Source: Dolomedes plantarius
Taxonomy: Eukaryota; Arthropoda; Arachnida; Araneae; Dolomedidae
Length of the DNA: 64,000 nt
NCBI GenBank assembly: GCA_907164885.2
Contig: OU015496.1
Coordinates: 185,965,781-186,029,780, forward strand
Direction: 5' to 3'
Position numbers and translations under genes: made by a program. This document shows, one piece after another, positions 36,819 to 48,601 of this stretch; the first letter of the stretch is position 1; every line of letters starts with the position of its first letter. Under the pieces are notes generated by a model. The model saw nothing but the letters and a program-made list of their open reading frames with translations. It ran no database searches and had not been told where the DNA came from.

Positions 36819-38303
36819 TATACGTATGGTTTACAGGCAAAAGATGTCTTCAATGGACAGTGAATACTGCACAAGTCTCGCATAACTCTAGTTATTTTAT
36901 ATTATTACGGAAGCCACTTCGTTTTAAAACAGATTTTGATTCTGTTGAGATTCTGTGGGAAGAGGTTGAAAGTGGTGTTCGACCACAGCCCAATATATTA
37001 TCCCTTATGTGTGGATAATTAGTATAACGGATTTTATGTATGTTTGTAGCTCCTTATGAATCTGTATTTTGAACTCACGCAGCATTAGGGTCCAAGTATA
37101 GATGCCACCAATTGTTGTGTCTAATTAGGTTGTTACGAACTGGCCTGTGTAAGAATAATATCTGGCCGAGCCGCAATTCCCTAAATGAAAGATGCAAAAT
37201 GGCCGGTGTAAAGAGGGTCACTCGATTTCAATATACGTCCCTTTGTAGCCGTTCCTTCTTGTGTTTCCTTTGTTTCTCTCCCGATATGATGATATTTGCT
37301 TATTAGGAAGAGAGTGAACGACCCTTCGGGGCTCCACCCTGATCCGTCGTCGGGCTGCTACTGCATCTGACAACCCCGAATATTGTCTACGTATACACCC
37401 ACGTTTTCCTGTTTCCTTAAAATAAGTTAGGAGCCGCCGGCAGAGCGGAATGGAAAATGACGAACAGAAACATCTACACGTATAATTAGAGAGGGTTGAG
37501 ATATCGCTCGTCCCGGTCCGGACGAAGGGCTTAATTTGAGAGGCATGGCTTCAAACTTATTTGCTGCAGCATTCGAGAAAAAGTAAATTCCGACCGGACG
37601 GTAGATGGTGGAAGAGGTAAGGGTGGTCGAGATCAGTTTCCGATCTCTATTAATTCCCCTCTTTTCTTCTTTTCGCGTCTGCGTGCTGGTCCGTGCAAGG
37701 TTCGGCTACATGCCCGTTCTCTGGTGTAGTTCTTCGTTAGATGGCACGTTTTTGTTTGTTTGTTTTCTGTGTGCAGTCCACTGGTTGCTCGCTGAAACAA
37801 ATTTGGAAGATTTGTTGGCTGAACTTGATAGCTTTATAGGGGGGGGGGGATTGATTAAGCCTAATCAACCCGAGAATGTATACATGTGTAGTTTGTAAGC
37901 CAATTTGAAATAAATTTTTGAATTTTATAGTGCTAAGAAAAGATGTTACATTATTTTCATAGGGTAGTAGTCGTCTATTAGCAACCTTTCTGTTACCTGT
38001 CGAAAAGGGAATTTTTCGTGGTATTTCATAATTGCCCGACACAATTTTTCAGTCCGTGGAATAAGTATTCTTATCACTGTCTTCTCTTGAATAATGTATG
38101 GGCACTGTCTCTTTCGTTTCCTTGTAAAAAGCTCACTACCGCTTCTACTATCGGAATCACAGTGACCTGGATATAATAAAAGCGGCGTGTTTTATTAGAT
38201 CCACTTCATTCACTTTCACTTTGGATACTTCCAACATAAAACTCATCATCACTTCGGTCAACATGCATATTCATTTTTGCACGGCTTTTTGTATTAGATA
38301 TTA
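36819..38303. other. No gene recognised
   Basis: GC-richer at 37140-37720. The 97-codon frame 37605-37898 (+) has hydrophobic cysteine-rich sequence and a poly-glycine run caused by a poly-G tract, and no splice context I trust. Confidence 0.4.
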
Positions 38304-39909
38304 CTAGGTGGCCCGTGCGATCCTTTCGCATGCGATTCAAATACGATAAATTTTATAGCGATGTTGGTGGTTTGTAGTAGTATGAAAGAAGAACCGGTTC
38401 ATTTGTAGCAATTGTTTATTTGTGAAATAACGATGGTGCGTAAGGATAATACAAAACCAATAAACAAAACGCCTTTGGCCACAATATTGGAGGTGGAGCA
38501 TAAAACTAAATAGGGGAACATGAGATAATATGTACACATCAAAACACCTTTGTAGACAATATTAAAAGTTACATATGACACAAATTCGTGGAAAATGTGA
38601 TATTAACATCACAAACCCTCTTTGTGCACACTATTTGACTGTGCCGTTTCGACGCATATAGGGAAAGAACTTTAGGTACAAAAGTCATTTTTTCACTTCG
38701 ATTTTTAAACAAACAATACGTGTCATTCTGAATTAACAATTTGTTAGAAGCGGAGAACTTAATCTTTAAAATGGTACCTCGTGTATCGATTTTAGTTAAG
38801 TATGAAGGGAAAAAAAGTAATTAAAAAAAAACACCTTTTAGAAATAATATATATGGTTTTTCCCATGCAAAAAGAATAATGTACACGTATGCGGATGTTG
38901 CCAATAAAGAAACTCATTAATGAAATCACAGACTGATAAATGCAAACGATTTTTAAATTTAAAAGTTCAGTGCGATTGATAATGGTAAAATAAAAAAAAA
39001 GCTAGCGTTCGCGCCATCTAGGGGAAGAAAAATTTTTTATAATGTTTATATTTCGATTTTTAAACAAACAATAAGATGTGTAATTCTAAATCAACAATTC
39101 GCACGAAACGGAGATCTTAATCTTTAAAATGGTACCTCATTTATCGAATTTGGCTTAGTATGAAGGGAGAAAAAGGGATGAAACAAAAAAGAAAAAAAAT
39201 ACCTTTTAGCAATAACATATATAGATAATTCAGGAAAAACGTTTGAAACAGATAAACTTGAATTAATTACTTCAACTTGACTGCAGCACTGCCGGTTGGG
39301 CGAAGAACTCTAGTTTTGCGTCAGGTAACTTTTAAGTTAACTTAATAGTTACACGCATTAAAGCCAGTATCAGACCACAATCCGCGCAACACAACACATA
39401 AGGTTGTAAATTTGACCTGTAGATGGATGGGGAAGTTTTGATCAGAATGGTATAGTTGTTGCGCGTGAAGGAGAGCTTGCAGCTCTCTCATTTTGGTCGA
39501 GAAAATAATTTCAATTTCCGTGAACAGTATAGCCTCTGAAGTAATACTTTTATGTTTCGCAGATTTTTGTGCTCTAATAGGGGTTTAAGGGAAATACTAT
39601 GTCTATTGATAAAAGTAGATATGAAGAGAAATTTTTAGTGCATTTAGCAGTTTTTCAGCTATTTTTCAATAAGCTCCTCTTAGAGCAAGCAGCCATTTGG
39701 AAAGAGGGAGAATACATCTAGAAAACAGAAAGATTAATAAACCACTTTATTATTATTATTATTATTATTATCAATCTTTTTGCTTAAATCTATTTTTATG
39801 TACTTCGACCGTTTTGTGAGCTTCCTTGGCACGAATTTTTATTGTTTTCCCGATCAGTTTAGCCAAAAATAATCCCCAAGCGCAGACATTATCGCCTTTT
39901 ATATATAGA
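38304..39909 (-). mobile_element. Non-autonomous Helitron
   Basis: Read on the minus strand, it starts TCTATATATAAAAGG (39909) and ends in a TGCGA-AAGGA-TCGCA hairpin shortly before CTAG (38304), followed by T. These are Helitron hallmarks. The interior has two direct repeats of about 200 bp (about 38640-38860 and 39010-39230, sharing CGATTTTTAAACAAACAATA and TCTTTAAAATGGTACCTC). No Rep/helicase is encoded. Confidence 0.78.
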
Positions 39910-40314
39910 CCTTTAGATTGATAGATCTTGAAACAGGCTTGCGAAGTTCTCGGTTTGGCTGTATGTGCGTGTGGCGGAGCCTTAGAATATAATGAATGAG
40001 GGACTGGGGGAGTCCAAAGACCTATATCTCCCTCATCGGAGGTCCGAGTCGTGCCTAAAGAGCACGTTTGAGGATCGTTTAAATTCGTTCCAGGTGAATC
40101 ATTAACAGGGAGTAGGAAAGTACAATGAGAAATACTGCACGCTTAATCGAGAAGGGGGGGAAATCCTAGATTGGTGGAAGCCTCTTTCGAAAAGAGCCTC
40201 AAAGTTCCAATAAAATATAGTTCTTGGGCGTTAACGTCATTCCGTTTGGAAAATTGCATGTAACACGCAAAAATAAGAGAGTTACTTATTCAAAGGTATA
40301 CTACATCTCCACCG
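39910..40314. other. No feature recognised
   Basis: Single-copy looking spacer with no coding content seen. Confidence 0.4.
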
Positions 40315-40322
40315 CATCCTTC

Positions 40323-40746
40323 CAGTGGCGTAGCGAGAGGGGGGCAAGGGGGTCTATCATGCCCCGGGCGCCACTCGCAGGGAGGCGCCAAATGGTCCTT
40401 TTCACTAATTTTGTATATTATATTACTATAGGATTTTCAAAAGGCTGTGGCAGCCTTGTGGTACAGCGCGCTGGTTTTCGGTGCTGAGGGTGCTCAGATC
40501 GAATCCTGGCGAAGCGCCACTAAAATGCCTCCGTTTGTGTCGTCCCTTCATAGGGGGCAATACTGGTCTGCCTATATGGCGCCCCCATAATAAAATGGCC
40601 AGCAAAACTGCGGTGAATTATAGGTGAATGTCTTCGCGACAAAGTGCCTCCGCATTGAAAAAAAACAAAACTATATGATTTTCGGGGGAAGGGGGCGCCA
40701 AAATTATATCGTGCCCCGGGCTCCAGTTATGCTCGCTACGTCACTG
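40323..40746. mobile_element. hAT-type MITE (CAGTGGCGTAGCGAG end) with nested SINE
   Basis: Ends CAGTGGCGTAGCGAG and CTCGCTACGTCACTG, with CATCCTTC duplicated at 40315-40322 and 40747-40754. The end sequence is shared with 49460-50497 and resembles the long-TIR element at 31133. Confidence 0.93.
40440..40668 (+). mobile_element. tRNA-derived SINE, family 3
   Basis: The tRNA-like head has CAGCCTTGTGGTACAGCGCG (box A region) and AGATCGAATCC (box B, about 40497). The body contains two CCTCCG blocks and an A-rich tail AAAAAAAACAAA. Imperfect duplications ACTATAGGATTTTC (40426-40439) and ACTATATGATTTTC (40669-40682) flank it. Confidence 0.85.
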
Positions 40747-40754
40747 CATCCTTC

Positions 40755-41121
40755 AGCTATTGACCTATAGGTTTCACCCTTGTTATGGACTCCTCAGAAT
40801 GGCATAGCCAACAATAACGTTGGAGGGCAAAGAATTCCATCTTTTAATATTATTCTTATTGTTTTTTTGTCTAGCAACAGTAAATATTTCCATGCAGTTT
40901 TCATCCTCAAGGAATGTAAATTTTGCACCATAATTCGTGGAAGTTGTTATTTCTTTCCTTTGTGTGCTGGATTGACTACACTTTATCAGTCACCAGTGGA
41001 AATCAGTTATTACCTGACGGAATATTTTTTTCAGTCTCTGTATTTACCAGCTTTGCCATGCTGATGAGCCCGTAATGAGACTGAAAGATCCATCGCTGAT
41101 GGGTTCGCTGGAGATGTATAT
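40755..41121. other. No feature recognised
   Basis: Nothing readable apart from a 94-codon frame (40780-41064, +) with no domain. Confidence 0.35.
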
Positions 41122-41136
41122 CATTCAGTTACATGT

Positions 41137-41491
41137 GTTGTTTTTGTTGTTGCTTATGCCACTTGACCGACAGCAACATCAGATCAAGTCCCGAAGGCTA
41201 TGGGCGATGAAGGTGCGTCTCCTGTTTTGACTGGCACCACAAAGGTCGGAGTCTGACTTGGCTAAATGACCGGTCCCGTAATTTTGAACCGAGTCAACTG
41301 ACGAGACCGGAACACTTGACCCCGCACCTCCAGGGGTAAATTTGAGAACTTGTCGGACATTGCAGCCACGCCCTATTTTACGTGCCCCAGCTACCATTAG
41401 TGAACACTGTGGTGGATTTGCAGCGACGAGCATCGAACCAGGGACGTTCAGATCATTGGCCCGTTGCTCTTGCCAACTGGGCCACCGCGCC
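41137..41491 (-). mobile_element. tRNA-derived SINE, family 2, near full length
   Basis: On the minus strand the head reads GCGGTGGCCCAGTTGGC (box A) and CTGGTTCGATGC (box B). The body is the same as at 28233 and 28706, and the 3' end is GTGGCATAAGCAACAACAAA. Target duplications CATTCAGTTACATGT and CACTCAGTTACGTGT (41122-41136 and 41492-41506) differ at two bases. Confidence 0.9.
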
Positions 41492-41506
41492 CACTCAGTT
41501 ACGTGT

Positions 41507-42143
41507 AAATTCATCTGCATCGTACCAGCCTATGGATGATCCCCTTTAGCGATGAGTACGCTGGAGTAGAAGTAATTCCAAATACGAAATTTCTCTAAAT
41601 TTTTATCGGTGACTGACAAAGGGAAGCCATCCATCCCACTTCGGACAGAACCATCGTCTATCACTGTTGTTACGTGATTTCTCGCATCTTCCCTGATACT
41701 GACGTACATCATATGTTTATTCTGAATGTTTAACTCCATGTAACTGTATTTTCCTATTTTTTATTTTACTGCAGTATTTTGTGAAACTGGCAGCAGGGTA
41801 AATTGTACTTTAGCTTTGGCAACAGTTGGATTTCATGTTCTATTTATTGTAGGTTTGAGAGCTGCCTCCTTTAAGCTGCCTAACCATGTATTGTTAATGT
41901 GTTTCGTCCATTAAATGTTGATTGCTTGTTTTAATCCGAAGTCAGGTTATTGGTGATTTAAATGAGGTTCACAAACATTCACTTGTATTTTGAGAAGTTA
42001 AACAGTGATTCGTAAACAACTGTGGTTCAAATTTTAGCGTGCTTGAAGACGGCAAAACACGTAGAGCATGCTCGTAGTGAAACTCGAGACTTCCTTGTTT
42101 CTGCCTAACATTATTCGATCAAAACTGATTAAAAGATAGATAG
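41507..42143. other. No feature recognised
   Basis: AT-rich to moderate sequence without recognisable frames. Confidence 0.4.
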
Positions 42144-42833
42144 TCTATATATATAAAACGCGTAGGTATGCGGCACAAAAATCGACGATATTTCTACAAT
42201 CCGAATGGCAACGGCTGCAACTACCGGATGTAAACATTAGCGGCTGTCCGCGTGTGGCTCGACGATAGCACGTAATTTGGTACAATTTAATTGCTGTATT
42301 TTACTCATGAATAATTTTAATTTATACACGAAATAATTTTAATTTATTCATTTAATATGATTAAGTGGAGATATCTGAATTGCGAACAATAATACATACA
42401 GAGAGAAATGTAATCTATACTATATTTTAGTATTTGCTGAATTTTCACTCCATTTTATAAGTGAAAATTTTCCCCAACAATTTCTTATTTGATGTAATGA
42501 TAAAGTGTAGATATCTTAGTTTTGAAAAATAGTACATACCGTGAGAGATATAATTTTTAAAATCATTGGTGTTGGGTTTCTCAGACTTATCTTTAACTCT
42601 GTTCTGAAGTAATGGAAATTCACATTTTTTAATCATGATGTTTTAGAATCAGCCTTATAGTGAATTTATCAATGATTATAAATTTTTTGTCTGAGTTTTC
42701 ACTACCCCTTAACAACGTATATTTATTATGACAGGTAATGGTAACATTCCTTACATATGTTACTTTCAATTGAGTTGTTTTGCAAAAGAAAATATAAATC
42801 TAAAAGCGACCATGCTGGTCGCGCAGCAGCTAG
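42144..42833 (+). mobile_element. Non-autonomous Helitron
   Basis: Starts TCTATATATATAAAACG and ends with the hairpin GCGACCA-TGC-TGGTCGC, a short spacer and CTAG followed by T (42834). The base before the start is G rather than the usual A. It has no coding capacity. The 5' end is nearly the same as at 49790. Confidence 0.78.
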
Positions 42834-43670
42834 TTATTATTTAAAATCGGATGATTCTTTTTTTAAATACCCTGTATATTACACCGGAATCGCATTATCC
42901 TGTCATTCTGCCGCTAAGAAAGAAGTCACTCAAATTTCGACTTTCGCGGATTTGATTGATCGTGAATTCGATATCAATATTTTTGAATGACATATTATCC
43001 TTAGTTTTGTCGCTTTCTGAAAAAGTATTAAAATTAAAATTTACGCCACATGCTATGCTTCGATATTTTGTAACCTTTAATAATTTTTCAGCGATTTCAT
43101 TACTGGACATTTATTGCGTTTCATACTGTTTGGGCAATACGCAGAAATGGATTATCCGAAAACGGATACAACGCAAAGTTTAAAAAGAAAAAGAAAAAAA
43201 AATCTGGAGGAAACTCAGCAGTTTGAAAGCGGAGGAAAACATAAATATAAATCACTTGTGACTAAAATTGTGTTTCTAAAGCAAGAACTGTCAGATAAAA
43301 CTAAACATGTGACTAAAGCATTGCAGTGAAAGCAAAGATTTCTTGGCGCTGCGAATTAATTTCCTCTTTCGAAAATTTTAGCCTATGTCGTGCACAACAG
43401 GGCCTTGTTTACCATGAAGCAAAATAGCACGTGCTTAAGGCTCGTTGAAAGGAGGGGCCCTTGAAACCGCCGATTTTTAAAAAAATTTAATTTAATTATT
43501 ATTTTTTAAAGAGATAACAATGGCGTGCAATTTTGAAGGAGGTGAACCATTTAGGGAGAACATATTTTTGACCGATTGTGATAGAGAAATGACTGATTTG
43601 TGTAGAAGAGATGATGTATCTAATGATATAAGCAATAAATTTAAATTGCGAATTTATAGCGGAGAAGCGT
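42834..43670. other. AT-rich stretch with possible hAT relic
   Basis: A CAGGGCCTTGTTTACC motif at about 43405 resembles a hAT end. The plus strand from about 43510 is open for some 50 codons (starting MACNFEGGEPF) up to the MITE at 43671, and continues after it (about 44145). This may be the N-terminal side of the hAT transposase relic at 44365. I am unsure. Confidence 0.3.
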
Positions 43671-44136
43671 CAGGTCCCCATTTAGAAAATTCTTGACTGT
43701 AGGCACAACTCGGGATGGGGGCCCCCTAACACTGATGTGGGCGTAACATTTCCAAAATTGACACACAAAAAAAATTATCATGAATCATTGTGAAAGTACC
43801 ATTTTACAAAGTATTGGCTATTTGAAGCGTAGAAACCTAAAACATTATCAAATAACAAAAGGCAATACAACATATTAACTTCATCATTAAAACACCAATA
43901 CAATGCAACCAGAAAAACTTATTAATCCCTTATATACACTATAACATACATATGATGAACCAATCAATCAATCAAATTTGAAAGGATATAGGAAAAAATT
44001 GCTATTAAAAAAGGTAAAATTTTAAAAAAATTGAATTGGGAATTTTCTTTTTTTTTCTTTTAAAATAAAAATTTTGGGGGGGGCTCCCAATATTCGAGGG
44101 CCCCTAGGCACGGGCCTAAGGGGAAATCAGGGCCTG
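43671..44136. mobile_element. hAT-type MITE (CAGGSCCTGATTT end)
   Basis: Ends CAGGTCCCCATTTAG and AAATCAGGGCCTG, with AGAAGCGT / AGAAGCAT at 43663-43670 and 44137-44144. It is a reverse-orientation copy of 51332-51785, sharing AAATAGCCAAT-type and ATATGTTATAGTGTATATAA blocks. Confidence 0.88.
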
Positions 44137-44364
44137 AGAAGCATTCGTGCATTATAAAACTGACAATGAGGGAATTTATAGTAAAGATGTAATTGTTTTA
44201 AATTGAAAGTGGAAATGGAACAGTTTGATATGTTAAGTAAGGCCGAGAGTGTAGTCATTGCGTTCTAAAAATTGAATTTGTTTTTGAAAACAAAATTATA
44301 TCCACATCTATAAGTATATCCACTCTAACTTAGGTGTAATTTTAAGATTGTTTTTAACACTGCC

Positions 44365-44530
44365 AATGCGCAATGCGAATGTGAGCCTTCATTTTCCGTA
44401 CTGAAACTAGTAAAAAATGATAGACGTCGTACTCTTTTGGGAACAAAAGCTTAACACACTCGCATTATCGTACATAGAAAAGGATATTCTCAAAACTCTT
44501 TGTTATGAGGTTACAGATATGAAAATTTAA
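44365..44530 (+). pseudogene. hAT transposase C-terminal dimerisation region, relic
   Basis: The frame from 44365 reads NAQCECEPSFSVLKLVKNDR, the hAT block in which an acidic/cysteine stretch precedes the FS-LK-IK helix. After a frameshift near 44450 it continues KLNTLALSYIEKDILKTL, matching the LNSLALLSIE-type end of the hATC dimerisation domain, and stops at 44528. The rest of the transposase is not readable. Confidence 0.7.
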
Positions 44531-44663
44531 AAAAATTGAGGTAGTCTCTTCTAATGAAACGCGTCTAATCAGTCTTCTAATGAACGTCTCTTCAAATCTA
44601 CCGCGAATTAGTAACGTAGGATTACTTATCGTTGCTTATCTCTTTTGTATGTGTATATGTATG

Positions 44664-44739
<76 letters not shown>

Positions 44740-44999
44740 GCGGTCAGAATGGGCAATGGTGAGCAATGGACAAGAATGATGCAACTTACATATAATCACA
44801 TTTAATGACGAGACACGAACAATTAATACAATTACACATACTAAGAAATAAATCACGGATAATACGGAGTCAAATCCATAATCGTCGTTTAAGAAATTGC
44901 GTCTGCTTCCAGTGAAGAACTGCCATATCTATATTCTGTCGTAATCGGTAGAGTTCGCTTCTGTTAACGTTTGGAGGGAGATCATTGAGGTCCAGTTCC

Positions 45000-45077
<78 letters not shown>

Positions 45078-45087
45078 TATGTATATA
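44531..45087. other. Spacer with microsatellites
   Basis: (TA)n at 44668-44737, and (CA)n(CATA)n(TA)n at 45003-45087. Nothing else. Confidence 0.7.
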
Positions 45088-45963
45088 CAGGGTGAATCTG
45101 AACAAGTGGGCAAACCTTTACGGGGTGATAGAACGCAGCTATACGAGCAATATTCGTCATAGAATGTATAGTCGAAACGCAAACAGTGAGAAGTTAAAAG
45201 GTAGTTTTCCACTGTCACATTTAAAGAATTAACACAAGAATGAGAGGAGATACTGAAGAAAACATTTTATTAACAGGAATGTAATTGATTTACATGGTCA
45301 AAGAAATTTCCCAAAAGAGCTTCCGCCAGCTGTAATGCAGGCTTCACACCTGCGGGATAGGGACTGACGCACTTTTGCGAAAACACCAGGCATTTCCTGA
45401 ATATCGCCGGCAACAACGGCGATCCTGGCGACTAGTTCCATATTGGTTTCAATGGGATCCTCGTAGATTAGGCTTTTCATATGTCCCCTCAGGAAAAAGT
45501 CCAAACACGAGAGATCCGGCGATCTTGGTGGCCAAGCCACCTCGATCAATCCATCGCCCTGCGAATGTTGCATCTAAATTGTTCCGCACATCCAAGCTGA
45601 AGTGTGCAGGCGCACCGTCGTGCTGGAACCACATTCTCGACCTGATGGGGGTTGGAATCGGACGCAGCAGCTCCTTTTACACCTCTCATAGGAATGTGTG
45701 ATACGATTCGCCGTCCAGACGGTGTGGCAGGAGGTATGGGCCAACCAGGGTTCCTCCAATGGGTCATGGAGGAACCCTGCCCAAACATTTACGTAAAACC
45801 GCCGCTGGAACGAATGAGGACGTGTGGCATGCGAGTACCATTTACAGCGCCACCTAGCGCCTCGCTGTTTGCGTTCTGGCCATACTTTCTATGACGAATA
45901 TTGCTCGTGTAGATGCGTTCTATCACCCCGTAAAGTTTTGCCCACTTGTTCAGATTCACCCTG
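45088..45963 (-). mobile_element. Deleted DDE element with inverted repeats over 100 bp
   Basis: Ends CAGGGTGAATCTGAACAAGT and its complement ACTTGTTCAGATTCACCCTG, flanked by TA (45086-45087 and 45964-45965). The inverted repeats extend some 110 bp inward (GTTCTATCACCCCGTAAAG and ATATTGCTCGTATAG-like blocks). It is 876 bp and carries only the C-terminal part of a transposase on the minus strand. Confidence 0.9.
45298..45790 (-). pseudogene. Tc1/mariner-type transposase (DUF4817-like), C-terminal half
   Basis: The minus strand reads, with frame changes, NVWAGFLHDPLEEPW (about 45785), then MWFQHDGAPAHFSLDVRNNL (45634 downward) with the second catalytic aspartate, then in another frame WPPRSPDLSCLDFFLRGHMK with the third acidic residue, and the C-terminus ITAGGSSFGKFL ending at 45298. 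The DNA-binding region and the first acidic motif are missing, consistent with an internal deletion. I recall this arrangement from arthropod elements with a DUF4817 N-terminus. Confidence 0.85.
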
Positions 45964-45965
45964 TA

Positions 45966-46219
45966 TACACATATACGTCAAAATTTTAACGCATTTTGGT
46001 ACTTTTCTGTTTGACTGTTTACTGCTTGTTGAAGCGATACTGACTGGGTTTGGCACGCTGCCAAAATTATAACTCGCGAGGACGGATGGTTTCAGTGTCT
46101 GAAATTTTGCTCTCCGAAGGACCGTTATGTAGGAACGTAATCTGACGTTAAAACAAAAATTTTCAATTTCTTAACATAATTTGATATTGAATTTTTTTCT
46201 CGTTTTATGGTTTTTTTTT
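45966..46219. other. No feature recognised
   Basis: Short spacer before the tandem duplication. Confidence 0.4.
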
Positions 46220-46370
46220 CTTTTAAATCTCAAACAAATAAATTCAAAAATTACTATATTTGTTTATATAAAAAGCCCCCCCCCCCCGACTTTCACATGT
46301 AAGTGTTCCGTAAAAAACGTATTCGTTCCGTTTTTTAAGCTTTGTTACGAAAATACGTTTTCAAACAAAA

Positions 46371-47102
46371 ATGTCCCGTATTTTTACTTCCGCAGCACCA
46401 TCGCTTTTTTACCCTATAAATCGCGTTTTCGTGATTCCCCTACTAGCAGCTTACGCTATACAAAAACTTCCTGGACAGCAAGCAGCTTCTACAACATTAT
46501 AAAGAGAGAGAAAGTCAACATCGTGTGCTTCACCTAAACTAATAAAAAAAGTAAAATCAACCTCATTTGCTTCACCAATACCAGTAAAAAAATTAAAATT
46601 AATTTCAAGTGATTCACCCAACTCTGTAAAGCAGTTAAAACCAACCTCGTGTGCTTCTCAAAAATCAGCAAAAAAAAAAGTAAAATCACTTGCAGGGTCA
46701 CCATCATCTACCAATAATAAACGCATATTGCAGCGGGAAGAAATAATTTTTCTTACATTAAGCTCAAATCTTGATCATGCTTTAGCATTTTTTGTGAAAA
46801 ATATGATTGTCATTTATGAAACATATAGTGTGATGTTTCGTGAGTGAAGAGCCGAAAATTCACAAGATGAGAAGAAAGTTATCGATTTTTTTAAAAATTG
46901 TTGGTGAGATTTGGGAAAATATCTGTCACAACTAGCTCTAAATGTGTATTTAATGTGAAATTTGATGTATTTAAAAATCAGAAGGATGATAAAGATTTAG
47001 TTATAGGATCCGAAACATCAGAATTTGTCAAAGAATTGTCTGAAAGCGAACTTTTACAGTTCTATTCTTGTGTTAGAAAATATTATACAACATCTTGTTG
47101 CC
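46371..47102 (+). pseudogene. Unknown Ser/Lys-rich gene with 14-residue repeats, copy A
   Basis: An ATG at 46371 starts MSRIFTSAAPSLFYP. The frame hits a TAA at 46500 and continues in the same frame with four 42-bp repeats, e.g. STSCASPKLIKKVK, STSFASPIPVKKLK, LISSDSPNSVKQLK and PTSCASQKSAKKKVK. Then come REEIIFLTLSSNLDHALAFF, a TGA near 46846, and AENSQDEKKVIDFFKN. A frameshift near 46900 leads to VRFGKISVTTSSKCVFNVKF and ESELLQFYSCVRKYYTTSC up to about 47098. No family recognised; the last block faintly recalls regions of transposon-derived zinc-finger proteins. Confidence 0.55.
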
Positions 47103-47379
47103 TTTTTTTTTTCGATTCCGTCGCGCGCTGTGTTCCTTATTTTTTTCAATTCCTACTATTAGTTCACACTCTCCCTATATATATCTTGTTCAAATTTTCA
47201 ATCGTTAATAAAATACTTTTTATTCATCCACTCAAGTTCAAATACATTTTTTTATACTTGTAGTGGATGACACTTGATGTTAATACAGTTTTTTCAAATA
47301 TTAATTCATTAATTAAATTTAATTAATCGATTTTAGTTTTAGACCTAGAGCGTCTCTTGCTCTTGAATAGTAATTTTCC

Positions 47380-47530
47380 TCTTGTTACTGTGTAAACGGT
47401 AGCACTGCGGTATCGCGGGCTTCTCCCGTCCTGTACGTTGCGGGATCGAATCCCCAACCTGACAAACTTTTTCTCTCTCTTCCCCCCCCCCTCCTAATCT
47501 CGCACAGTAGGCAAGGTTCTGGCAGGCAAT
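47380..47530 (+). repeat. tRNA-like SINE-type block, unit A
   Basis: A box-A-like GGTAGCACTGCGGTATCG and a box-B-like GGGATCGAATCCCC are about 35 bases apart, followed by AACCTGAC and a pyrimidine tract. The 32-base sequence TTTTTTTCAATTCCTACTAT.. occurs on both sides (about 47140 and 47531). Confidence 0.5.
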
Positions 47531-47787
47531 CCTTTTTTTCAATTCCTACTATTAGTTCACACTCAAATTTTTCTTTGTTGACCTAAGTAGGAATTGACTT
47601 TAAAAAATTTTGTTTTTATATTACTTGTTTTCTTTTAAATCTCCAACAAATAAATTCAAAAATTACTATATTTGTTTATATAAGAAGGGCCCCCCCCCTC
47701 CCCCGACTTTCACATGTAAGTGTTCCGTAAAAAACGTATTCGTTCCGTTTTTTAAGCTTTGTTACGAAAATACGTTTTCAAGCAAAA

Positions 47788-48530
47788 ATGTCCCGTATTT
47801 TTACTTCCGCAGCACCATCGCTTTTTTACCCTATAAATCGCGTTTTCGTGATTCCCCTACTAGCAGCTTACGCTATACAAAAACTTCCTGGACAGCAAGC
47901 AGCTTCTACAACATTATAAAGAGAGAGAAAGTCAACATCGTGTGCTTCACCTAAACTAATAAAAAAAGTAAAATCAACCTCATTTGCTTCACCAATACCA
48001 GTAAAAAAATTAAAATTAATTTCAAGTGATTCATCCAACTCTGTAAAGCAGTTAAAACCAACCTCATGTTCTTCTCAAAAATCAGCAAGCAAAAAAAAAA
48101 GTAAAATCACTTGCAGGGTCACCATCATCTACCAATAATAAACGCATATTGCAGCGGGAAGAAATAATTTTTCTTACATTAAGCTCAAATCTTGATCATG
48201 CTTTAGCATTTTTTGTGAAAAATGTGATTGTCATTTATGAAACATATAGTGTGATGTTTCGTGAGTGAAGAGCCGAAAATTCACAAGATGAGAAGAAAGT
48301 TATCGATTTTTTTAAAAATTGTTGGTGAGATTTGGGAAAATATCTGTCACAACTAGCTCTAAATGTGTATTTAATGTGAAATTTGATGTATTTAAAAATC
48401 AGAAGGATGATAAAGATTTAGTTATAGGATCCGAAACATCAGAATTTGTCAAAGAATTGTCTGAAAGCGAACTTTTACAGTTCTATTCTTGTGTTAGAAA
48501 ATATTATACAACATCTTGTTGCTTTTTTTT
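47788..48530 (+). pseudogene. Unknown Ser/Lys-rich gene, copy B
   Basis: Same as copy A, with the same stop codons and the same frameshift near the VRFGKIS block. One further lesion is its own: the A-rich stretch near 48086 has AGCAAGC in place of AGC and an altered run length, which shifts the frame after the fourth 14-residue repeat. The shared lesions show that the gene was dead before it was duplicated. Confidence 0.55.
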
Positions 48531-48601
48531 TTTTTTTTCGATTCCGTCGCGCGCTGTGTTCCTTATTTTTTCAATTCCTACTATTAGTTCACACTCTCTC
48601 T

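Noticed and set aside
45375..45894. Plus-strand frames of 80-108 codons
   Set aside because: Antisense shadows of the transposase remnant on the minus strand.
47380..47460. tRNA gene with a GGGATCGAATCCCC T-arm
   Set aside because: No complete cloverleaf, and an identical copy lies in the tandem unit at 49150. Better explained as SINE-type sequence.
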